Positions 8,390-16,593 of a stretch of DNA of 37,619 nt are shown here, in pieces. The notes under the pieces are model-generated. The model did no database searches and was not told the DNA's origin. It saw only the letters and a program-made list of their open reading frames with translations. Within the stretch, counting starts at the first letter, position 1, and every line of letters starts with the position of its first letter. A program made the position numbers and the translations under genes. Source of the stretch: Rhodospirillales bacterium (GTDB taxonomy: Bacteria > Pseudomonadota > Alphaproteobacteria > Rhodospirillales > Casp-alpha2); NCBI GenBank assembly GCA_021775105.1, contig JAJFIJ010000107.1, positions 1 through 37,619 on the forward strand, in the 5' to 3' direction.

Positions 8390-8897
8390 AAACCACCCCT
8401 GAATTGCGTGAACCCGATTGGAAAACTGACCCCGACTTTACCCTTCCGACACGGCGGGGCAAAGCACGATCCGGTGAACCGGAGAGGAAAATCCGGTCAG
8501 AATCGGCAAAAAAAGGAGCAATTTTGACTGATTTTTATTTCATCATATGTCCGGATATGTCGGAATTTTATCCTCAGACAGCCTGTTGTGACCCAAAAAT
8601 TCGGATATTTCATTCAGTTTAGTGAAAATTTGTCACAAAACAGGGTAAATTATACAAACCTGCGAACTCTAATCACGCTTCAGTGAGCGGTGGTGATTCG
8701 CTTTGTTAACCATTTCTGTGTACCCTTGTACTCACGATCAGACAGGGCAAATAAGCAGAAAGCTTATGGATTGACCCAAAAGGCAAAAAACAAGGACAGG
8801 AGTACCAACAAGGCGGACTTAACCGCCCAAGCCAATAAAGGGAGGGTTGCCCCGGCCGGAAGGCATGGTTTTCGGCCCCGAGATGAGGAGAATACTC

Positions 8898-9242
8898 ATG
8901 AAACCCTTGATCAAGATCGTAAGCGCCAGTGCATTCGCGATGACCGCACTGTTTTCCCCATTGACCCTTACCAGCACAGCTGAAGCCCAACAGATGGTCC
9001 AGCGCGCTGGTCCCGTATGCGGAGACCGCACCGCGCTGATGACCCAGTTGAAGGGCAAATATTCGGAACAGCCCAAATCCATGGGCCTCGCCGCCAACGG
9101 CTCGGTACTTGAAGTGCTGACCGCCAAAACCGGCACCTGGACGATTCTGCTGACCACGCCCAACGGCATCACCTGCCTGATCGCGGCGGGTGAACACTGG
9201 GAAGACATGGAACAGCAGAACGCCGACTATACGCCGAGCTGA
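8898..9242 (+). CDS. Small exported hypothetical protein
   Basis: ATG at 8898 preceded by GAGGAG; signal peptide MKPLIKIVSASAFAMTALFSPLTLTSTAEA. The track ORF start at 8847 is upstream of this RBS. Confidence 0.7.
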   Translation: MKPLIKIVSASAFAMTALFSPLTLTSTAEAQQMVQRAGPVCGDRTALMTQLKGKYSEQPKSMGLAANGSVLEVLTAKTGTWTILLTTPNGITCLIAAGEHWEDMEQQNADYTPS

Positions 9243-9306
9243 ATAAAATCAGACGAGGATTTCAGGAAAATGAAAATCACTCAATTGAATGCCGTATAAT
9301 TCTGCC

Positions 9307-9486
9307 TCAATGCCCCGCCGATACTTTCGCGCCTTCCCGGAGGACAAAGTGCTGTGAGCAGTAGGGGCAGGTGATATCGGTCTTTTCACCCATTTCAAGA
9401 TAGACCAGCGGGTGCCCAAGCGCACCGCCGCCGCCATCGCAACCGACTGTTTTGCTGTCGCTCTCGATTGTTTCGCTGTCTGACAT
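9307..9486 (-). CDS. Small zinc-finger domain protein, zf-CHCC / NDUFS6-like (59 aa)
   Basis: My translation of the minus strand: MSDSETIESDSKTVGCDGGGGALGHPLVYLEMGEKTDITCPYCSQHFVLREGAKVSAGH*. Matches the C-x-GGGG-ALGHP-VYL...CPYCS..F pattern. Below the track length cutoff. Confidence 0.88.
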   Translation of the reverse strand: MSDSETIESDSKTVGCDGGGGALGHPLVYLEMGEKTDITCPYCSQHFVLREGAKVSAGH

Positions 9487-9656
9487 GCTGGCCTCTTGTT
9501 CGGGTCATCAGGATCGTCCTCAAATGATAGCTTCGGGTGACGGTGAATTCCAGACCCAAGACAGGTTTTTATCACCACCGGCAACGCGCGGATGGACGAA
9601 GGGCGGATCGGCGCTTATGTTTGGATGCTGTTCATCGATTTAAACGAAATTCCCTC

Positions 9657-10637
9657 ATGGCCTCATCTTCACCCCCTTCTTCATCCGGCCCCGACTATGC
9701 GATCGAGATTTCCGGTCTCAGCAAGACTTACGCGCCGTCCAACCGCCAACCGGCGAAACAGGCGCTTAAAGATGTCTCGCTGAAGATTCCGCGCGGCTCG
9801 TTTTTTGCCCTGCTCGGGCCGAACGGGGCCGGCAAATCAACGCTGATCAATATCCTTGCCGGTCTGGTCGTCAAATCCTCGGGCGACGTCAAAATCTGGG
9901 ACCACGATATCGAACAAGAGATGCGAAAAGCGCGCCGGGCCATCGGCATTGTGCCGCAGGAACTTAACATCGACCCGTTTTTCACACCGTTCGAAATGCT
10001 GGAACTGCAGGCCGGTATGTATGGCGTCGCCAAAGTCGACCGGCGCACGGCAGAGGTTCTCGATGCGGTCGGTCTGACCGACAAGAAAAATGCCTACACC
10101 CGCTCGCTGTCGGGCGGCATGCGACGGCGTTTGCTGGTCGGCAAGGCGATGGTTCACCAGCCGCCGGTGCTGGTGCTCGACGAGCCGTCCGCCGGCGTCG
10201 ATGTTGATCTCCGTCGCCAGCTCTGGGCGCATGTGCAGGACATGAATGCCGAGGGCACGACGGTGCTGTTAACCACCCACTATCTCGAAGAAGCTGAAGC
10301 CATGTGCGACACCATCGCGATCATCAATCATGGCCGCCTGATCGCCTGTGAGCCGACGCCCGACCTGTTGTCCCGGCTCGACACCAAGGAGATGACCATC
10401 ACCATCGAACAATCGCTCGACGTTTTACCGGACGGTCTCAATGCCTTTAACGGCGTGCTCAAGGGCGACAACAGGCTGGCCTTTCGATATCCGCCAAGCC
10501 AGGTATCGGCCGGGCAGATTCTCAACGCCGTTTACGGGGCCGGGTTGACGATTGCCGACGTCTCGACCGAGGAAGCCGAGCTCGAAGACATTTTCGTCAA
10601 GCTGACCCGTGAGCCGGAAGCGACCGCGCCAATATGA
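9657..10637 (+). CDS. ABC transporter ATP-binding protein (multidrug/YadG-type)
   Basis: Walker A GPNGAGKST, signature LSGGMRRRL, Walker B VLVLDEPSAGVD, H-loop LLTTHYLEEAE. ATG at 9657 is more likely than the track start at 9537. Confidence 0.92.
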   Translation: MASSSPPSSSGPDYAIEISGLSKTYAPSNRQPAKQALKDVSLKIPRGSFFALLGPNGAGKSTLINILAGLVVKSSGDVKIWDHDIEQEMRKARRAIGIVPQELNIDPFFTPFEMLELQAGMYGVAKVDRRTAEVLDAVGLTDKKNAYTRSLSGGMRRRLLVGKAMVHQPPVLVLDEPSAGVDVDLRRQLWAHVQDMNAEGTTVLLTTHYLEEAEAMCDTIAIINHGRLIACEPTPDLLSRLDTKEMTITIEQSLDVLPDGLNAFNGVLKGDNRLAFRYPPSQVSAGQILNAVYGAGLTIADVSTEEAELEDIFVKLTREPEATAPI

Positions 10638-10656
10638 TCTGGCGGGGCGCAAAGGT

Positions 10657-11652
10657 ATGAAAAAGCGGGGAATCGGCCTGTTTCTGGTGCTGTTCATCGC
10701 TGCCTGTGCGCCCCGGCTTCACGCCCCCGGCCCGAAAACCGGCGAAGCGCAGCTGAGCGGGCAGGCGATCATTACCGCCGACGGCGCGCGGTTGCCGCTC
10801 CGCCAGTGGATGCCAGAAACCGGCACACCGCGTGCAGTTATTCTGGCGCTGCACGGGTTCAACGATTATTCCAACTTCTTCGATGATCCCGGCCAGTTCC
10901 TTGCCCAGCGCTACCGGATCGCGTCTTACGCCTATGACCAGCGGGGTTTTGGCGAAACCGCCAATCCGGGGAGCTGGGCCGGGGTCGCGGCCTATGCCGA
11001 TGACACAAGGGAAGCTGTTCGACTATTGAAACAAAAGCACCCGGCGCTGCCGGTTTACCTGTTGGGCGAAAGCATGGGCGGGGCGGTGGCCATGGTCGCC
11101 ATGAGTTCCCCGTCGCCACCCGACGTGAACGGCACGATATTATCGGCGCCTGCCGTCTGGGGGCGGGTGACGATGCCGTGGTATCAGCGGTTTGCGCTGT
11201 GGCTGGGGGCCAATACGGTGCCGTGGATGACGCTGACCGGCAAGGGGCTGAACATCAAACCATCCGACAACATCGAAATGCTGATCGAACTTGGCAAGGA
11301 CCCGCTGGTGATCAAGGAAACCCGCATCGGCACCATCTACGGGCTGGTCAACCTGATGGATGCCGGGCTCAAGAGTGCGCCGGGCTTCACCGCCCCCGCG
11401 CTTATTCTGTATGGTGAGCTGGACGAGATCGTGCCGAAAAAACCAACCGCCATGATGCTGGAAAACCTGCCGGTCAAAAGCCGTGACGATCAGAAAACTG
11501 CGCTTTACCAAGGCGGTTATCACATGCTGCTCCGCGACATCCCGGCGGCGACCGTGTGGAAAGACATCGCCGCCTGGATAAAAGACCCGTCAAAACCGTT
11601 GCCATCGGGAGCCGACCGGCGCAATCTTTCGATCCTGACAGCCGAGGACTGA
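10657..11652 (+). CDS. Alpha/beta hydrolase lipoprotein (monoacylglycerol lipase/lysophospholipase-like)
   Basis: Lipobox-type signal MKKRGIGLFLVLFIAACAP; LALHGFNDYSNFF; nucleophile elbow LLGESMGGAVA; GELDEIVPKKP; GGYHMLLRD. ATG at 10657. Confidence 0.88.
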   Translation: MKKRGIGLFLVLFIAACAPRLHAPGPKTGEAQLSGQAIITADGARLPLRQWMPETGTPRAVILALHGFNDYSNFFDDPGQFLAQRYRIASYAYDQRGFGETANPGSWAGVAAYADDTREAVRLLKQKHPALPVYLLGESMGGAVAMVAMSSPSPPDVNGTILSAPAVWGRVTMPWYQRFALWLGANTVPWMTLTGKGLNIKPSDNIEMLIELGKDPLVIKETRIGTIYGLVNLMDAGLKSAPGFTAPALILYGELDEIVPKKPTAMMLENLPVKSRDDQKTALYQGGYHMLLRDIPAATVWKDIAAWIKDPSKPLPSGADRRNLSILTAED

Positions 11653-11655
11653 GCG

Positions 11656-12969
11656 ATGCCCAAATCCCCCGATATTAGCGAGCTGAAACTGACCCCGTAC
11701 TGGTGGGAATCGGCGCCGCGCCCGGAGGTTGATCTGGTCGATATTCCACCAATTGCCGACGTCGGCATTGTCGGTGCCGGGTTTGCCGGCATGACCGCGG
11801 CGCTGACACTGGCCAGGGCCGGAAAAAGCGTCGTTGTGTTTGATGCCATGCGCGCCGGTGAAGGGGCGAGCAGCCGCAACGGCGGGATTTGCAGCGGCAA
11901 TATCAAATTCAGTTTTTCGGCAATGATCGAAAAATTCGGCCTTGAGCAAGCCAAGGCCATTTTCGGCGAAGGCATTGCCGCCCGAACGGCGCTGATCAAA
12001 ATGATCGAAGACGAAAACATCGGCTGCGGGTTTAAAATGGTCGGCCGCTTCGATGGCGCCAATCATCCGCGCGATTACGATATCCTCAGCCGCGAAACGG
12101 ATTTGCTCAACACACATCTCGATTTCGGCGCCCACATGGTCCGGCAATCGGAACAGCGCGAAGAACTCGGTACTGATCTTTACAAAGGCGGTCGCATTCG
12201 CCCCGACATCGGCGGTGTGCAGCCTGCCGAACTGCACGAGGGCATTTACCAAAGTGCGCTGAAAGCCGGGGTCACGGTAATCGACCGGACGGCGGTGACC
12301 AACATCTCCAGATCATCCGACGGCTTCACATTGAGCACAGCGCGGGGCGCGACCAAGACCGGCGACTGCATCGTCGCAACCAATGGCTATACCGATCAGG
12401 TGACGGCATTTCTCCGCCGTCGCATCATCCCGATCCCGAGCCAGATCATCGCCACCGCGCCGATTGACCCCGATTTGATGAACAAACTGATGCCGAAACG
12501 CCGGATGGTCGGCGATACCCGCAATCTTTATAATTATTACCGCCCGTCACCGGACGACAGCTGCATTGTGTTCGGCGGACGGCGCGGGGCCGATACCGAT
12601 GATGACATGCAGAAATGCCTGCATCTTTATCATAATCTGGTCGAGGTTTTCCCCGAGCTTGAAGGCACAAAACTGAGCCATTCATGGTGGGGGTATACCG
12701 GTTATTCATTCGATTTCCTGCCGCATCTGGTGGTCGATGACGGCATTCACTACGCCACCGGGTTCTGCGGATCAGGGGCCGTGTGGGCACCCTGGCTCGG
12801 ACGCAAGGCGGCCTACAAAGTGCTCGGCAACACGGAAGACTCCGGCTCGGTCATCGCCGAACGTCCGTTCCCGACCAAACCCTTCTACGACCTCAACCCG
12901 TGGTTCGTGCCGTGGATCATCCGCTGGTACGGGTTAAAAGACAAATTTTTGTATGGAAGAAAGTTTTAG
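11656..12969 (+). CDS. FAD-dependent oxidoreductase (DAO family, gamma-glutamylputrescine oxidase-like)
   Basis: DVGIVGAGFAGMTAALTLARAGKSVVVFDA dinucleotide fold, GEGASSRNGGICSG, C-terminal WWGYTGYSFDFLPHL...ATGFCGSGAVWAPWLGRKAA. Confidence 0.85.
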   Translation: MPKSPDISELKLTPYWWESAPRPEVDLVDIPPIADVGIVGAGFAGMTAALTLARAGKSVVVFDAMRAGEGASSRNGGICSGNIKFSFSAMIEKFGLEQAKAIFGEGIAARTALIKMIEDENIGCGFKMVGRFDGANHPRDYDILSRETDLLNTHLDFGAHMVRQSEQREELGTDLYKGGRIRPDIGGVQPAELHEGIYQSALKAGVTVIDRTAVTNISRSSDGFTLSTARGATKTGDCIVATNGYTDQVTAFLRRRIIPIPSQIIATAPIDPDLMNKLMPKRRMVGDTRNLYNYYRPSPDDSCIVFGGRRGADTDDDMQKCLHLYHNLVEVFPELEGTKLSHSWWGYTGYSFDFLPHLVVDDGIHYATGFCGSGAVWAPWLGRKAAYKVLGNTEDSGSVIAERPFPTKPFYDLNPWFVPWIIRWYGLKDKFLYGRKF

Positions 12970-13121
12970 GTTGTTTTTGGTCGCAATAAAGACGTTAGCG
13001 CAGATAACGTCCCTTACGTCGTCACTACGCTCGGGATTTGCTTGTTTGTAACGCAAATGCGTCGTCGCAAATGAAGGCATTCGCTCGGGATTTGCTGAGT
13101 CCCTCTAAATACCATTCTTGA

Positions 13122-13988
13122 TTACTTCTCATCCATGATCGGATTTCTGAGCAGGCCGACATTTTCAATCTCGATTTCGCAGATGTCTCCGTCTTTCATC
13201 CAGACCGGCGGTGTACGCGCGTGGCCGACACCCGAAGGCGTGCCCATGACCAGCAGGTCGCCGGGCTCCAGGGTCAGGCATTCGCTCAGCAGTTCGACCG
13301 TTTCGGCGACCCCGAAAATCATCTGATCGGTGTTGGAATCCTGCATCACCTCGCCATTCAGCCGCGTCTGGATGCGGGACCCGGCACAGCCCGGGGGCAG
13401 CTCATCGGCGGTGACAAACTCTGGGCCGAAACCGCCGGTACCATCGAAGTTCTTGCCAATCGTCCACTGGCTGGTGCGTTTCTGGTAATCGCGCACGGAG
13501 GCCTCGTTGAACACCGAATACCCGGCAATGACAGACAAGCCGTCCGCCGCCTTGACATGCCGCGCCCGCTTGCCGACCACGGCGACCAGCTCGGCTTCAT
13601 AATCAAGCCGCTCGGAAACGCGGGGACGGATGATTGGTGAGTTGTGACCGACCAGCGACGTCGCCGCGCGCATGAAAAACGACGGATATTCCGGTTTGTC
13701 GTGCCCGCCTTCAGCGGCGTGGGCGTAATAATTAAGACCAAGGCAGATGATCTTGCCGGGCCGGGCGATCGGCGGCAGAACCGTGATCGCGTCTTCATCG
13801 ACCAGCGCCGCCGCCGGGGCTTCCGCCGCCGCATTGGCAAGGCTGGCCAGGGCGGCGGGATCGAGGGGGAGCACGTCCATGACATCGGAGACCACACCGG
13901 CCGAGACAAACGACAGATCAACCAGCCCCCTGCCGGTCCGCAAGCCGAGCCGTTTTTCTCCCGCCCTCTCAAAAGCCGTAAAGCGCAT
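13122..13988 (-). CDS. Fumarylacetoacetate hydrolase (FAH) family protein
   Basis: KIICLGLNYYAHAAEGG, DYEAELVAVVGKRARHV, GYSVFNEASVRDYQ, LLVMGTPSGVGHARTPP, GDICEIEIENVGLLRN. Confidence 0.9.
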   Translation of the reverse strand: MRFTAFERAGEKRLGLRTGRGLVDLSFVSAGVVSDVMDVLPLDPAALASLANAAAEAPAAALVDEDAITVLPPIARPGKIICLGLNYYAHAAEGGHDKPEYPSFFMRAATSLVGHNSPIIRPRVSERLDYEAELVAVVGKRARHVKAADGLSVIAGYSVFNEASVRDYQKRTSQWTIGKNFDGTGGFGPEFVTADELPPGCAGSRIQTRLNGEVMQDSNTDQMIFGVAETVELLSECLTLEPGDLLVMGTPSGVGHARTPPVWMKDGDICEIEIENVGLLRNPIMDEK

Positions 13989-14157
13989 CTGCCGTCTCCG
14001 ATCCGTGTTATCCAGGGGTTCAAAGTCCGAGGTGTTCTGGATATCAGATCATCGACATTTGTAAACCGGCAACAAAGCGGGCGACACGCCGCTGCCCATA
14101 ACTGCTTGCGTGAAGGAGTCCAAAGGCGCTAGATTGCGCCCGCTCACCACAACCGAC

Positions 14158-14234
<77 letters not shown>

Positions 14235-14301
14235 GGTTTTCTAACATTTTGGTCCTTTTTAGTAATGCGCCGCCACCACATTGAGGCGCGTGCGGTGTCT
14301 T

Positions 14302-14340
14302 CCCGCCGGGGCGTTCCGGCGGGTTTGCAGGTTTGTTCTT
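14302..14340 (+). terminator. Rho-independent terminator-like hairpin downstream of tRNA-Arg
   Basis: CCCGCCGG (14302-14309) / CCGGCGGG (14316-14323), 6-nt loop, followed by TTTgcaggTTTgTTcTT. Confidence 0.55.
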
Positions 14341-14496
14341 TTGAAGAATAATTTACTTTCCGGTGCGCTGGCGGTGAAAGGTGTTACCCATGTTCCCGGT
14401 CTGAAATGTTACCTATGTTTATGGTTGCTCATGGTGTCTTTTTCCGACATCTTCGGATTACCCCCATACCTTGACCGTACTATGGGATTTCGCCGA

Positions 14497-14691
14497 TCAG
14501 GACGCTTTGCGGATTTTTGTCGGGGGCTGGTGACCGGGGACGGTGGTCGGGGTCTGGTCCGGAGTCGGGGCCTCTGTCGGCGTGAGGCGGGGGCGCGCCA
14601 CACCTTCACGTTTCCTCTGCTCATATTCACGCATGAGATCGTGCAGGCTGTGTATATCCCGGTCTTTGTTCAGGTAGGGGCTGTTTTTCAT
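14497..14691 (-). CDS. Small hypothetical protein
   Basis: MKNSPYLNKDRDIHSLHDLMREYEQRKREGVARPRLTPTEAP...; plausible composition but no family recognised. Confidence 0.35.
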   Translation of the reverse strand: MKNSPYLNKDRDIHSLHDLMREYEQRKREGVARPRLTPTEAPTPDQTPTTVPGHQPPTKIRKAS

Positions 14692-14844
14692 GGTCCCAGA
14701 ATAACCGCCTGAGATTAACAGACCGTCAATCAAACTGGTTAACAGACGCTAACGATAAACATAATTTTATCGGCTTTTATCGACATTTCGGCGGCAAAAC
14801 AGGCAGTCAAAGGCCGATAAAAGCACACGTTTCCCCGGAACGCC

Positions 14845-16569
14845 TTATGAACGTTTGGGCACTTTCCGGGTCATGTCCGGCCTTGAAAAGGCAAAATCGG
14901 TGCCGTGTTCGGCTTGCAGGATATTTTCATGGAACAGGCGGGCGTAACCGGTGGCTGCCGGATCAATCGTCAGCGTCGGGGTTTCTGACTGGCGACGCTT
15001 GAGTTCGGCCTCTTCGACATTGAGGCGGAGCAAGCGGGCGGGCACATCAAGGGTGATGCTGTCGCCGTCGCGGACCAGACCGAGCGGACCGCCGATCGCC
15101 GATTCCGGGCTGACGTGCAGGACAATGGTGCCGGACGCGGTGCCGCTCATGCGACCGTCGGAAATGCGCACCATGTCCCGGACCCCCTGTCGGGCCAGTT
15201 TTCCGGGAATCGGGATCAGTCCGGCTTCCGGCATGCCGGGCGCGCCGCGCGGGCCAATGTTCTGCAGGACGAGGATATCGTCCGCGGTGACATCGAGATC
15301 GGGATCATCCATGCGGTTGGCGAGGTCCTCCAGTGAGGTAAAAACCACGGCGCGACCGGTATGGGTCATCAGCTCCGGCGACGCGGCGGATTGTTTGATG
15401 ATCGCGCCATTGGGGGCGAGATTGCCCCCGAGAAAGGCAATGCCGCCTTCGCCATAAACCGGATCGTTGATCGGGCGGACAACATCCTGCGGCCACGGGT
15501 CGGGCATGACGCCGAGATTTTCGCCGAGCGTTTTGCCGTTGATCGTCATCTCATCCAGATGCAGCATACCCCGCAATTCATGCATCACGCGCGGCAGACC
15601 CCCGGCGCGGTGCAGGTCATCCATGTAGTGCTGGCCCGACGGTTTCAGGTTGACCAGCACTGGCGTGGTCCAGCCCATCTGATCGAACGCTTCGAGATCG
15701 ACATCGATACCGAGCCGCCCGGCCATGGCGGTCAGATGGATGATCGCGTTGGTCGAGCCGCCGATCGCCAGCAGCACCCTGAGCGCATTCTCGAACGCCT
15801 TCGGGGTCATGATCCGGTCGGGCGTCAGTTGTTTGACGGCGATGTCGACGGCAACCTCGCCGGTGCGTTCGGCGATGCGGCGGCGTTCGGCGAGCACGGC
15901 GGGGGCACTGGCCCCGTTCGGCACCATTAGCCCCAGCGCCTCGACCAGGCACGCCATGGTGCTGGCCGTGCCCATCACGCCACAGGTGCCGACCGACGGC
16001 ACCAACTGGTCGTTGACCTCGCTGATTTCCTGATCATCAATTTCGCCACCCCGGTAATTGGCCCAGAAGCGACGGCAATCGGTGCAGGCGCCGACCCGCT
16101 CGCCGCGATGCGAACTTGACAGCATCGGCCCGGTGACCAGCTGGATCGCCGGCACACCGGCACTGGCGGCCCCCATAATCTGCGCCGGCACGGTCTTGTC
16201 GCAACCGCCGATCAGGACCACCGAATCCATCGGCTGGGCGCGGATCATTTCTTCCGTATCCATCGCCATCAGGTTGCGCAGATACATGCTGGTCGGGTAC
16301 GCGAAACTTTCATGCAGCGAAATCGTCGGGAAATCAATCGGCAGGCCGCCCGCCAGCATGACACCACGTTTGACCGCCTCGATCAGGTCGGGGATGTTGC
16401 CGTGGCAGGCATTATATCCGCTGTAGGTATTGGCGATGCCGATGATCGGCCGCGACAGGGCATCATCGGACAGGCCAAGCCCCTTGATGAAGGCTTTGCG
16501 GATGAACATCGAGAACCCGGCGTCACCATAGTTGGTCAGCCCGCGGCCCATACCCTTTTTGTCGTTCAT
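14845..16569 (-). CDS. IlvD/Edd family dehydratase (paralog 1; dihydroxy-acid or sugar-acid dehydratase)
   Basis: VVLIGGCDKTVPAQIMGAASAG, GTCGVMGTASTMACLVEALGLM, ILVLQNIGPRGAPGMPEAG, ISDGRMSGTASGTIVLHVSPES. Confidence 0.9.
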   Translation of the reverse strand: MNDKKGMGRGLTNYGDAGFSMFIRKAFIKGLGLSDDALSRPIIGIANTYSGYNACHGNIPDLIEAVKRGVMLAGGLPIDFPTISLHESFAYPTSMYLRNLMAMDTEEMIRAQPMDSVVLIGGCDKTVPAQIMGAASAGVPAIQLVTGPMLSSSHRGERVGACTDCRRFWANYRGGEIDDQEISEVNDQLVPSVGTCGVMGTASTMACLVEALGLMVPNGASAPAVLAERRRIAERTGEVAVDIAVKQLTPDRIMTPKAFENALRVLLAIGGSTNAIIHLTAMAGRLGIDVDLEAFDQMGWTTPVLVNLKPSGQHYMDDLHRAGGLPRVMHELRGMLHLDEMTINGKTLGENLGVMPDPWPQDVVRPINDPVYGEGGIAFLGGNLAPNGAIIKQSAASPELMTHTGRAVVFTSLEDLANRMDDPDLDVTADDILVLQNIGPRGAPGMPEAGLIPIPGKLARQGVRDMVRISDGRMSGTASGTIVLHVSPESAIGGPLGLVRDGDSITLDVPARLLRLNVEEAELKRRQSETPTLTIDPAATGYARLFHENILQAEHGTDFAFSRPDMTRKVPKRS

Positions 16570-16593
16570 GCGTTTGCCCTGTCCGCTTTCAGC

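Noticed and set aside
8706-9208. Minus-strand ORFs over the small exported protein
   Set aside because: Antisense to a gene with a clear RBS and signal peptide.
9249-9584. 111-aa minus-strand ORF
   Set aside because: Wrong frame over the zf-CHCC gene (9307-9486); composition is not protein-like.
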